Shown: in pieces, positions 32,567 through 40,795 of the stretch
Layout: each line of letters begins with the position of its first letter
How positions within the stretch are numbered: position 1 is the first letter of the stretch
From: CAWJPY01 sp963844865
GTDB taxonomy: Bacteria; Acidobacteriota; Thermoanaerobaculia; Thermoanaerobaculales; Sulfomarinibacteraceae
Direction of reading: 5' to 3'
Length of the DNA stretch: 64,000 nt
Assembly (NCBI GenBank): GCA_963844865.1
Contig: CAWJPY010000012.1
Span: 186,001-250,000 of the forward strand
The notes under the pieces: model-generated
Database searches by the model: none
The model's input: only the letters and a program-made list of their open reading frames with translations
What the model was told of the DNA's origin: nothing
Position numbers and translations under genes: made by a program

Positions 32567-34180
32567 TCACCTGACGTAGCCGAGGGCCTCCAGATGGCGG
32601 GTCTCGTCGCTGCTCAACCGGCCGGGTCGTGAGCGAGATCGCCGCTCCTCGAGGGCGGTCCGCAGCACCTGCACGAGGGACGGCTCGAGGTCGGGGCGCA
32701 GGGAGTGCAGATCATTCAGCTCGCCCGGATCGTCGACGAGGTCATAGAGCTCCCGCTCCCGGGAGTCGGTGTCGAGGATGAGCTTGTACCGGCCGGCCAT
32801 CACCGCCAGGAGGTTCTGCCTCGACTCCGGCGCGAACGTCATCGCCAGGAGCGGGGTGGGTCGATCCCGGGGCCTGCCCACGAGGCTCCGTCCGGAAAGA
32901 TCGGGCGGGCTGGGGAGGCCGAAGACGTCGAGCAGTGTGGGCACGAGGTCCACCAGGCCCACCCGTTCCCGTTCGACGCGGGGGTCGCCAATGCCCGGTC
33001 CGCTGAGGATGAGGGGGACACGGAGGAGAGAGTCGTAGAGCTGGTGGATGTGTCCCACCAGACCGTGGTCGCCCATGCCCTCGCCGTGATCGGAGGTGAA
33101 GACGACCAGCGTGTCCTCGAGGTCGCCGCGCGCTCGCAGGGCGTCGAGAAGCCGACCGATCTGACGATCGACATAGGCGATCTCCCGGTCGTAGCGGCGC
33201 CGCTTCTCGGCCAGCGGAACCTGCTCCTTGACGTAGAAGCCGAGGGTCGCGGGGACCGGCTGCGGGTCCGGGTTCTCCACCTTGAGGGTCGCCGGCAGGC
33301 GGCTGATCACGGTGCGCCCCCGCTTCCCCTGCGGCGGCGTCGTCCAACCCGCGCCCGCCCGCATCTCGAGCTCGCCCTGGGGCCCGACGACCTTGAGGTG
33401 GTGGAAGAGCAGGCGCCATCTCTCCTGGCCGGACGCCTTGATGAGCTCGAAGCGGTTCGCGCCCGGCTTGAGCGTTACCGGGAGCTGGTAACCGTGGCCG
33501 TTGGCCTGGACCACGCCGAGGTCAGCCCCGTTCAGCATCACCCGCACGCGAGTGTAGGTGTCGGTGGGCGGCGCGTAGGGCTCGTGGGGGTCCGAGTAGT
33601 GGACGAAGAGGAAGAAACGGCCCCGGTCGACGGCGGCCACGGTGGCGAGGGCGGCGTCGGTGATCTCGTCTCCCGGCCGAAACCACTGGGTGGAGAAGCG
33701 GGCATCGACGTGGTCGAAGCCCTGGGCGAAGCCGAACCTGGGGGCGAGGACACCGAGGCTGATCACGGCCGCGGTCCTGAAGCCGTGGCTCTGGAACATC
33801 TCCGCGATGGTCGTCTGCTCCGCCCGCAGGACGTCGGTGTTGTCTTGGACACCGTGGTGCAGGGGCAGCTTGCCGGTGAACATCGTCGCGTGGCTGGGGC
33901 CGGTGATGGGGATGTGGGAGGTGGCGTGCTCGAAGCGAACACCCGTCGCCGCGAGACCGTCGACGGCGGGCGTCGCCACCGCACCGCCGTAGCAGGAGAG
34001 TCGGTCCGCGCGCAGCGTGTCGACGACGATCCAGAGAAGGTTCCGGGGCGTGCCGGGCGATGCAGGGTGCGCGTCGCCGCGGCACCCCCCGGTCCAGGGG
34101 GCGACGGCGAGGGCGAGGACGAGGAGCGCCGGCGTGCCGGCCCTTCGTCCTCGACGGCGGCCCGCGGTGCGGGGGGCCAC
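32567..34180 (-). CDS. Sulfatase/arylsulfatase-fold lipoprotein
   Basis: About 537 residues. Signal peptide ends in a lipobox Cys (LLVLALAVAPWTGGC). The alkaline-phosphatase/sulfatase fold is shown by RNLLWIVVDTLRADRLSCYGG, ITGPSHATMFTGKLPLHHGV, VVFTSDHGEGMGDHG and, near the C-terminus, PDLSGRSLVG. The nucleophile position lacks the Cys of C/S-x-P-S-R formylglycine sulfatases and shows T-G-P-S-H, so a phosphoester or phosphonate hydrolase or a Ser/Thr-type enzyme is as likely. A PhoD-like beta insert (ADLGVVQANGHGYQLPVTLKPGANRFELI) lies in the middle. GTG 34180 with GGGGAGG upstream is the likely start; the open frame extends to 34297. Confidence 0.82.
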   Translation of the reverse strand: MAPRTAGRRRGRRAGTPALLVLALAVAPWTGGCRGDAHPASPGTPRNLLWIVVDTLRADRLSCYGGAVATPAVDGLAATGVRFEHATSHIPITGPSHATMFTGKLPLHHGVQDNTDVLRAEQTTIAEMFQSHGFRTAAVISLGVLAPRFGFAQGFDHVDARFSTQWFRPGDEITDAALATVAAVDRGRFFLFVHYSDPHEPYAPPTDTYTRVRVMLNGADLGVVQANGHGYQLPVTLKPGANRFELIKASGQERWRLLFHHLKVVGPQGELEMRAGAGWTTPPQGKRGRTVISRLPATLKVENPDPQPVPATLGFYVKEQVPLAEKRRRYDREIAYVDRQIGRLLDALRARGDLEDTLVVFTSDHGEGMGDHGLVGHIHQLYDSLLRVPLILSGPGIGDPRVERERVGLVDLVPTLLDVFGLPSPPDLSGRSLVGRPRDRPTPLLAMTFAPESRQNLLAVMAGRYKLILDTDSRERELYDLVDDPGELNDLHSLRPDLEPSLVQVLRTALEERRSRSRPGRLSSDETRHLEALGYVR

Positions 34181-34455
34181 GGGCCTCCCCGAGCAGCTCC
34201 CAGCTCCTCCTACATGTGGTGCACGTCCGATCATCCCCGTCGTTCCCAGCCGGTCCCCGGCACGATCCGCTCGGGCCCACGGCAAAGAGCAACCCACCGG
34301 GGACCGCGGCGGCCAACTCCCCCCGGGGTGAGCGTGCCATCCGCGGCGCGGACCCGACGAAGCCGCACCCGATGCCTAGACCAGGTTCAGGAGCCGCCGT
34401 GAGCTGGTGGCAACGTACCACATCGCCCCAGCGGCCGGGCCGGAGGCCGCTGTCG

Positions 34456-35205
34456 TCACTCCGGCAACAGCCGCCAGCTCACGTGGACCTCGGCGCTGAT
34501 GGTCTGGGTGCCGGCCTCGATGGGCACCGCCATGCTCTTGGCCATCACGGATGCCGCCATGACCGGGCGAGGCGTGCGGCTCGACTCGCCGATGGAGAGC
34601 ACCTCGCCCAGCCGGGCACCGGCGAGCTTCGCCAGCTGCTCGGCCTTGTGGAGGGCGTCCTCCCAGGCGGCCGTGCGCGCCTCGTCGACGAGCGCCGCCG
34701 GGTCGCGCACCTCGAAATCGACCCCCTCGATGGTGTTGGCGCCGGCGTTCACCACCCTGTCGAGGAGCGTCCCGAGCTGGCTGAGCTCGTCGACCTGCAC
34801 CTGCACCGTGTTGACCGCCGTGTAGCCCACGATCTGGCGTGTGGCGCCGCCCTGGGCCGTGCGGGGCGCTTCGCCGTAGCGGGCGTGCAGCCGCACGGTC
34901 TGGGTCTGGATCGCGGCGGCGGGCACCCCGGCCTGTTTGACGGCGGCGATGGCCTGCCCCATGGCGCGGCTGTTCGCCTGCAGAGCGGCCTGGGCGGTGT
35001 CGCCCTCGGTCTCGACCCCGATCCGGACCACGGCGCGGTCCGGCTGGGCGGTGGCTGCGCCGGAACCGCTCACCTCGACCGTGCGTCCCGGCGCACATCC
35101 CGCCTGCGCGTCGGCAGGTTGTGCGGTCGCGGCGCTCGCAGCCAAGGCCAGGCTCCCGAGGGTGCCGAGTATGATCGCGGCTTGGTGGAAGCGTGCTGCG
35201 CTCAT
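34456..35205 (-). CDS. SIMPL (DUF541) domain secreted protein
   Basis: 249 residues. Signal peptide (ILGTLGSLALAASAATAQ) followed by a SIMPL/DUF541 domain: RTVEVSGSGAATAQPDRAVVRIGVE, AIAAVKQAGVPAAAIQTQTVRL, VGYTAVNTVQVQVDELSQLGTLLDRVVNAGANTIEGVDF and the ending ISAEVHVSWRL. Members form periplasmic or outer-membrane oligomers; the function is not settled. ATG 35205 follows AGGAGG, so the longer frame to 35337 is not used. Confidence 0.88.
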   Translation of the reverse strand: MSAARFHQAAIILGTLGSLALAASAATAQPADAQAGCAPGRTVEVSGSGAATAQPDRAVVRIGVETEGDTAQAALQANSRAMGQAIAAVKQAGVPAAAIQTQTVRLHARYGEAPRTAQGGATRQIVGYTAVNTVQVQVDELSQLGTLLDRVVNAGANTIEGVDFEVRDPAALVDEARTAAWEDALHKAEQLAKLAGARLGEVLSIGESSRTPRPVMAASVMAKSMAVPIEAGTQTISAEVHVSWRLLPE

Positions 35206-35405
35206 GGTTTCCTCCTGATCGTTCCGGTCCGAGGCTAGCAGGGAGCCCGGCGGGCCGGCATGTGCACCGGGGCTTCCCCCAGGCGTGCGGCGGCAGGAAG
35301 GGGCCCAAGGGTGGGCGCGGGTGGTGGGCGAAACCAAATCCCGCCGGGCCCGTTCCTCTCGACTGTGCCCGCATCAAGGCGTGTCGTCACCAGAAAGGGG
35401 ACACC

Positions 35406-36611
35406 GTGAAACGTATCCTGCTGTCGATCCTCATCGCTCTGACCGTCGGAGGCTTCGCGCTCGCCGGGGAGCCCATCGTCATCGGCGAGAGGATCACCCG
35501 CGCGTCCGCCGTCATGGGTGAGGAGCGCACCATCCTGGTGTCCACACCGCCCGGTTACCAGAGCAGCCGAGATGCCTACCCCGTCCTCTACATGACCGAC
35601 GGCGCGGCTCATCTGACGCACGTCCGTGGAACCGTGGACTTCCTGTCCAACAGCGGGCTCGTCCCGCAGATGATCATCGTCGGCGTGACCAACACGGACC
35701 GGACCCGCGACTTGACCCCGACCAGAGCGGCGGTGACCGACCAGAGCGGCCAGGTGCGCCAGTTCCCCACCAGCGGAGGGGCGGACCGCTTCCTGGACTT
35801 CTTCCAGCGGGAGCTCTTCGGGTTCATCGAGTCCAACTACCGCACCCTGCCCTACCGCGTCTTCAGCGGCCACTCCTTCGGAGGGCTCTTCGCCCTCGAT
35901 GCCTTCTTCACGCGGCCGGACATGTTCGACGCCGTGATCGCGGTGGGGCCGAGCCTGGGCTGGGACGACGACTGGCCCCTCCGCCAGGCCCGGACCTTCT
36001 TCGAAGGGCGCAAGCGCTGCCCGAAGATCCTGTTCGTGGCCATGGGCAACGAGGAGCGCGGCGAGGAGAAGCCCACGCGTCTGGACCGCCTCGAGGCGGT
36101 GCTCGCCGGATCGGATGCGAAGGGCTTCGAGTGGCGGGTGGTGCGCATGCCCGACGAGACCCACAACTCCGAGGCGCTGCGCGCCTACGATGAGGGCCTG
36201 CGCCGGGTGTTCGAGGCCTGGCGGTTCCCCCACGACCCCGAGACCGGTCGCTTCTCGGGAACCCTGGCCGACCTGAAGGAGCACTTCGTCACGCTGTCCA
36301 AGAAGATCGGCACCGAGGTGGCGCCCCGGGAGCAGGCGGTCAACCAGATCGGCTACGAGATGTTGCAGCGGGGTGACGTCTCCGAGGCGCTCGCGGTCTT
36401 CCGCTACAACGTCCGTCTCTACCCGGATTCGGCCAACGTCCATGACAGCCTGGGAGAGGCGCTGGAGCGCGCCGGCCGCCTCTCCGAGGCCTGCGAGAGC
36501 TACTCCAAGGCGGTGGAGACAGCGCAGGCCACCATGGACGACCGCATCACGATCTTCCGGGCGAACCGCGACCGGGTGCGGGACCAGCTCGCCCGGGCGA
36601 AGCCGGAGTGA
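35406..36611 (+). CDS. Putative secreted esterase (alpha/beta hydrolase) with TPR tail
   Basis: About 401 residues. Signal peptide (VKRILLSILIALTVGGFALAGE). The Fes/IroE-like esterase domain has VLYMTDGAAHLTHVRG, GFIESNYRTLPYRVFSGHSFGGLFAL with the nucleophile Ser in GHSFGG, and DETHNSEALRAY with the probable catalytic His. Residues about 320-400 form TPR repeats (EMLQRGDVSEALAVFRYNVRLYPDSANVHDSLGEALERAGRLSEACESYSKAVE). The TPR tail with this hydrolase is a recurring arrangement; it may bind a partner. GTG 35406 with GAAAGGGGA upstream is the start. It overlaps the next gene by four bases. Confidence 0.82.
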   Translation: MKRILLSILIALTVGGFALAGEPIVIGERITRASAVMGEERTILVSTPPGYQSSRDAYPVLYMTDGAAHLTHVRGTVDFLSNSGLVPQMIIVGVTNTDRTRDLTPTRAAVTDQSGQVRQFPTSGGADRFLDFFQRELFGFIESNYRTLPYRVFSGHSFGGLFALDAFFTRPDMFDAVIAVGPSLGWDDDWPLRQARTFFEGRKRCPKILFVAMGNEERGEEKPTRLDRLEAVLAGSDAKGFEWRVVRMPDETHNSEALRAYDEGLRRVFEAWRFPHDPETGRFSGTLADLKEHFVTLSKKIGTEVAPREQAVNQIGYEMLQRGDVSEALAVFRYNVRLYPDSANVHDSLGEALERAGRLSEACESYSKAVETAQATMDDRITIFRANRDRVRDQLARAKPE

Positions 36612-37705
36612 CGCTTCCGGTGCCTTCCGAGCAGGTGTCTCCAGGAGCTCAGGAGTCCGGAGGACGACGGGTACCATGGTGCTCCATGGCCGACCGTGTT
36701 CCGAGCCATCCTGACCAAGGGGCCGCCGGGCGGCTCGAGGAGCGAGTCGCGGTCCGCCCCTCCACCATCCGCCTCCCGGAGCAGCGGCCACCCGGGGTGC
36801 ACACCATCCTCGACTTCTTCGTGCGTCGCTTTCCCGACATCCCTGCCGCGACCTGGGCCGAGCGCTTCGGCGCCGGCAAGGTGTGGGCTGAGGGTGGAGT
36901 CATCGATGCAGGTGTCCCGTACCGTCCCCTCGTCGACGTCTACTACCGGCGAGAGGTCCGGGACGAGCCGCCGGTGCGCACCGACTACCGCGTGGTCTGG
37001 TCCGACCGCCGCCTGCTGGTGGTGGACAAACCACCGGACCTGGCAGTGACCCCAGGCGGTCGATGGGTGCGCGGTTGCCTGCTCCATCTGCTGCTGGAGG
37101 CCACGGGCAACGACCTGATCGCCCCGTTGCACCGCCTGGACCGGCTGACCTCGGGCCTGGTCCTGCTCTCCCTGGATCCGGCGAGCAGGTCCCACTACGG
37201 CCGCCTCTTCTATCCCCGCCCGCTCCTCGACAAGGTCTACACCGCGGTGTGCGAGCTGCGTCGGGACCCCCCGGTCCCCACCTTCACTCTCGCCCACCAC
37301 ATCTCCCGGAGCCGCGAGCAACACTGGCGCCAGGCGGTGCGGCCGGGTCTGCCGCCCAACGCCCGCCTGGAGGGGGAGGTCCTGGCGACCGAGGCCGGCC
37401 TCGCCCTGCTTCGCGTGCGTCCGCTGACCGGCCGCCGGCACCAGATCCGGGTCCAGCTCGCCGCCGTCGGCCTGCCTGTCCTGGGTGACCCGGTGTACGG
37501 AGGAACCGACTCCGGAGACGCCTCAACGGCGTCTGAACGCATGTGGCTGGACGCCCACCAGCTCACGGTCCGCGACTTCCCCGAACCGGACGGTGGAGGG
37601 ACCCTCACGGCGACCTGGAACTCCTCGCGTCCGCCCGCCTCGTTCTTCCGCCGCGCCCTGGCCGCACAGCGGCACGCGCACTGGGCGCGGTGTCACGCGC
37701 CGTGA
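36608..37705 (+). CDS. RluA-family RNA pseudouridine synthase
   Basis: 365 residues from GTG 36608, which overlaps the previous stop (GTGA); ATG 36686 is an alternative and gives 339. An N-terminal S4-like RNA-binding region (HTILDFFVRRFPDIPAATWAERFGAGKVWAEG) precedes the catalytic domain with the signature HRLDRLTSGLVLLSL holding the catalytic Asp, and LTGRRHQIRVQLAAVGLPVLGDPVYGG. It isomerises uridine to pseudouridine in rRNA or tRNA; which site is not visible from sequence. The spacer of GTG/ATG starts and lack of a clear Shine-Dalgarno leave the start open. Confidence 0.9.
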   Translation: MTLPVPSEQVSPGAQESGGRRVPWCSMADRVPSHPDQGAAGRLEERVAVRPSTIRLPEQRPPGVHTILDFFVRRFPDIPAATWAERFGAGKVWAEGGVIDAGVPYRPLVDVYYRREVRDEPPVRTDYRVVWSDRRLLVVDKPPDLAVTPGGRWVRGCLLHLLLEATGNDLIAPLHRLDRLTSGLVLLSLDPASRSHYGRLFYPRPLLDKVYTAVCELRRDPPVPTFTLAHHISRSREQHWRQAVRPGLPPNARLEGEVLATEAGLALLRVRPLTGRRHQIRVQLAAVGLPVLGDPVYGGTDSGDASTASERMWLDAHQLTVRDFPEPDGGGTLTATWNSSRPPASFFRRALAAQRHAHWARCHAP

Positions 37706-37744
37706 CAGGGAGTCCCTCGGAGACGGCCCACCGGCCCGGCCTCC

Positions 37745-37985
37745 CTGTCACCCTGAGCATCGTTCCGCTCCTTCGCAGTGGTGCCGAATGGAATGACACG
37801 TGGCCGCGCGGAGACGGTGGGACGTCCAGGTTGCCTGTCATTCTGAGCGAGGGTCGGTCCTCCGGAGCGAGGCGAAGAATCCCCTGAGAGAACCAGACCG
37901 GGACCTTTGACTCGCCACCCCCGAGGCATCGGGGGACCCTTCGACTCGCGGCCCAGGGCCGCTCGCTCAGGGTGACAAGGGGAAG
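37745..37985. repeat. Interspersed CCCTGAGC / ATTCTGAGCG repeats
   Basis: Three degenerate copies lie between the pseudouridine synthase and tspO: GTCACCCTGAGCATCG at about 37747, GTCATTCTGAGCGAGGG at about 37839 followed by AGCGAGGCGAAGAATC, and, inverted, CTCGCTCAGGGTGACAAGG at about 37963. These are the interspersed intergenic TTCTGAGCG-type elements abundant in several environmental phyla. The whole 37706-38032 stretch has no gene. A hairpin around the third copy (GCGGCCCAGGGCCGC, 37945-37960) could terminate transcription. Confidence 0.6.
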
Positions 37986-38032
37986 GCATGTCGTTACGAC
38001 CAAGGTATGATCCTCGGCGAACGAGGTGCCCA

Positions 38033-38506
38033 ATGAAAACCTTTCTCAAGCTCGCGGTGTCCATCAGCGTGCCCCTGGCGGTGGGCGTCCTCTCCGGAGT
38101 CGCCACCGCCCGAGGCGTGACCGAGTGGTACCCCACGCTCACCAGGCCGGCCTTCACGCCGCCGTCCTGGATTTTCGGCCCAGTGTGGACGCTGCTCTAC
38201 CTCATGATGGGCTTCGCCGCCTTCCTGGTCTGGCAGTGGGGCCTCGAGGCCGCTGGCGTGCGCGTCGCCCTCGTCGCCTTCCTGGTCCAGCTCGCCCTCA
38301 ACGGCCTCTGGTCGCTCCTCTTCTTCGGCCTGCGGGCGCCGGGCGCGGCCTTCGTGGACATCATCCTGCTCTGGCTCGCCATCGCCGTGACGACGTGGCT
38401 GTTCTGGCGCGTGGTTCACGTCGCCGGCGCCCTCATGCTGCCCTACCTGGCCTGGGTCACCTTCGCCGCCGTCCTCAATGGCTCCATCTGGTCCCTCAAC
38501 CGCTGA
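38033..38506 (+). CDS. tspO: TspO/MBR family tryptophan-rich sensory protein
   Basis: 157 residues with five predicted transmembrane helices and many Trp: WYPTLTRPAFTPPSWIFGPVWTLLYLMMGFAAFLVW, then LNGLWSLLFFGLRAPGAAFVDIILLWLAIAVTTWLFW and YLAWVTFAAVLNGSIWSLN. The WxFxPxW..LY signature and PYLxWVxFAxxLN motif are diagnostic. TspO binds porphyrins/tetrapyrroles and is a stress sensor or transporter in the membrane. ATG 38033 has a GAGGT seven bases upstream; the frame opening at 37988 does not. Confidence 0.95.
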   Translation: MKTFLKLAVSISVPLAVGVLSGVATARGVTEWYPTLTRPAFTPPSWIFGPVWTLLYLMMGFAAFLVWQWGLEAAGVRVALVAFLVQLALNGLWSLLFFGLRAPGAAFVDIILLWLAIAVTTWLFWRVVHVAGALMLPYLAWVTFAAVLNGSIWSLNR

Positions 38507-39004
38507 GGGCGGATCACCACTGTGTAGATCGCCTTCACTGCCGCCGATCGTCTTGACGACCTGGCCGTGATCTCGCGCTCGTGACCGCAGGCGCGTTTGT
38601 GCTACCTCCAGTTGTCGGTGGCGACGACGCCGACCCAATAGAAGCGGTGTGTGCTGGGGCCCGCTCGCGGCCCCGGCCGCACCACCTCCAAGATCTTGAG
38701 GGCGACAGGTCGATCCGGCGGGCGGCAGCCTCGCGGCTCCTCGGCGTTCCATCACTCACAGAAGCAGAGGCTCGATCATTGCTGGGGACCGCAAGATCGT
38801 CGGAGATGGCGAGCCGAGCGCTCCCTCAAACGCACACGTTGTGCCTTTGTGAGAGTTGTGATGAGTGGCACCGTTCTCAGTGCGCCGGGTCCGCTGCCGT
38901 GAGACAAACGCGACATGGTCTTGCGAGGAGTTACCTATCTCTTACTTGACGGCCCCGTGTTCCTCGCGCACGCTGCCAATGTTCTGCGCTTTCATGGAGG
39001 GCTC
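38507..39004. other. Intergenic stretch without recognised gene
   Basis: About 500 bp between tspO and the PAS-PP2C gene hold no frame whose translation I recognise. It is less GC-rich than its neighbours. At 38534-38546 it contains TTCACTGCCGCCG, a single copy of the unit that makes the 20-fold array at 3.8 kb. The plus-strand frame 38581-38949 (no similarity seen, atypical composition) may be a decayed gene. Confidence 0.6.
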
Positions 39005-40660
39005 GTGGCCAGAGGGATTTCTGACACTGCCGGTCCGCCGCCCGCAGACGTGTTGGCGGCCGTTCTCGAGAGCCTCACCGAGGGGCTGATCGTGGCCGAT
39101 GAGCGGGGGAGGTTCACCTTCTTCAACCCGGAGGCCGAACGCATACTGGGGCTGGGTGCGAAAGAGGTGGGCCCCGCCGAGTGGTCGTCGGTCTACGGCT
39201 GCTACCTGCCCGATCAGGTCACGCCCTATCCTTCTGAGGAGCTCCCTCTCGCGGAGGCGCTCGAGGGCCGCGAGGCCCTGAACACGCTCATCTTCATCCG
39301 CAATCCACAGCAACCGCAAGGCCTCTGGATCTCCGCCAGCGCGCGGCCGTTCAGGGATGCCGGCGGCCGGCTGCGGGGCGGCCTGGTCGTCATCCGCGAC
39401 ATCACGAAGCGCCAGAACGCGCTGCGCAAGGTCAAGGTCGAGACCCTGCGGACCGTGGGCCCGGACCCGACTTACAGTGATCCAGAGCCCGGCATGGAGT
39501 GCGCCGGCTGCCTCGACCTCTACACCAGGTTCCGGGACCGCTACGACACGATCGCCAGAGCCGTCGAGCAGACGGCCGACACCGTGGTCATCACGAACCG
39601 GCAGGGCGTGATCGAGTACGTGAACCCCGCCTTCGAGAGCACCACCGGCTACGCTCGGAGCGAGGCGCTCGGTCAGACGCCGCGCCTCCTCAAGTCGGGC
39701 TACCACGACGCCCGGTTCTACGCCGAGCTCTGGGAAGGGCTGCTCGCGGGGACTCCCTACCGCGGCACGATCGTCAACCGGAAGAAGTCGGGGGAGTACT
39801 ACTGGGCCGAGCAGACCATCACCCCGATCAGGGATGACGGCGGACAGATCACCCACTTCGTGTCGGTGCTCAAGGACATGACCGAGCGCCGGAAGGTCGA
39901 GCAGCAGGATTTCTTCCTGAACCTGGCCCGCGAGGTGCAGAAGCGCTTCTACAAGCAGCACCAGTCCGCCCCCGGTTTCGACATCGCCGCAGCGGCCTTC
40001 CCCGCCCTCGAGACGGGCGGCGACTACTTCGACTTCCTGCCGCAGCCGGAGGGCCGTCTGGACGTGGTCATCGGTGACGTCAGCGGCCACGGGTTCGGAG
40101 CCGCCATCGTCATGGCGGAGACGCGCGCCTACCTGCGCTCGTACTCCGGGCTGCATCTCTCCGTCGGCACGCTGCTCAACCGCCTCAACGAGGTCCTCTC
40201 CAGCGACCTGGAGGAGCGGCACTCGGTGACCATGGTGCTGGCCCGGCTGGACCCGCGAGGGCGGACGTTGGAGTACGTGAACGCCGGAAACGTGTCGGGC
40301 TACCTTCTGAAGCGCTCCGGAGAGGTGGGCCACGTTCTGGAGAGCACAGCTCCTCCACTCGGCATGTTCGCCGACCATGACTATGCCTCGAGCCGGGTGA
40401 TCGACCTCGAGCCGGGGGACACGATCGCCCTGCTGACCGACGGCATCACCGAGGCGGCGCGCGAGGGCGACGAGGAGTTCGGCGCCAGGCGCGTCGTCGA
40501 GTTCCTCCGCAGCCATCTCGGCGAGCCCGCGGGCGACATCGTCCGCGGCCTGCACGACGCCGCCCGCGCCTTCTCCGGAGGTCTCCCTCAGAGGGACGAC
40601 ATCGCAGCGGTCATCTGCAGGGTCGACGGTGCTCCCGCCGGCGGTTCGTCGCAAGAGTGA
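39005..40660 (+). CDS. PAS-PAS-PP2C (RsbU/SpoIIE-type) serine phosphatase
   Basis: About 551 residues. PAS 1 (VLESLTEGLIVADERGRFTFFNPEAERILGLG) and PAS 2 (RAVEQTADTVVITNRQGVIEYVNPAFESTTGYARSEAL, ending DMTERRKVEQQ) are followed by a PP2C_SIIE phosphatase domain. Its metal-binding motifs are FPALETGGDYFDFL, VVIGDVSGHGFGAAIVMAE, LLTDGITEA and QRDDIAAVICRV. It would dephosphorylate an anti-sigma-factor antagonist in a partner-switch system, gated by a PAS signal. GTG 39005 has GGAGGG just upstream; ATG 38915 opens the same frame without a Shine-Dalgarno. No STAS or anti-sigma partner lies next to it. Confidence 0.88.
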   Translation: MARGISDTAGPPPADVLAAVLESLTEGLIVADERGRFTFFNPEAERILGLGAKEVGPAEWSSVYGCYLPDQVTPYPSEELPLAEALEGREALNTLIFIRNPQQPQGLWISASARPFRDAGGRLRGGLVVIRDITKRQNALRKVKVETLRTVGPDPTYSDPEPGMECAGCLDLYTRFRDRYDTIARAVEQTADTVVITNRQGVIEYVNPAFESTTGYARSEALGQTPRLLKSGYHDARFYAELWEGLLAGTPYRGTIVNRKKSGEYYWAEQTITPIRDDGGQITHFVSVLKDMTERRKVEQQDFFLNLAREVQKRFYKQHQSAPGFDIAAAAFPALETGGDYFDFLPQPEGRLDVVIGDVSGHGFGAAIVMAETRAYLRSYSGLHLSVGTLLNRLNEVLSSDLEERHSVTMVLARLDPRGRTLEYVNAGNVSGYLLKRSGEVGHVLESTAPPLGMFADHDYASSRVIDLEPGDTIALLTDGITEAAREGDEEFGARRVVEFLRSHLGEPAGDIVRGLHDAARAFSGGLPQRDDIAAVICRVDGAPAGGSSQE

Positions 40661-40795
40661 CGCGGGACCACGTCTCGGGCCGGCCTCGCGGCGGCTCCGA
40701 GGAGCTGGGCGGAGCAGAAGACGGGAGCACGCTCCGGCGCACGTGCCAGGTGCGAGGCCTCACACGTTCGCTCCTCGACTCCCCGAGCACCTCCC

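Noticed and set aside
32567..34180. Classical formylglycine sulfatase
   Set aside because: The nucleophile position shows T-G-P-S-H and lacks the Cys of the C-x-P-S-R motif, so only the fold is claimed.
38581..38949. Possible gene of 122 codons before the PAS-PP2C gene
   Set aside because: No similarity, no ribosome-binding site and it overlaps the next gene in another frame.
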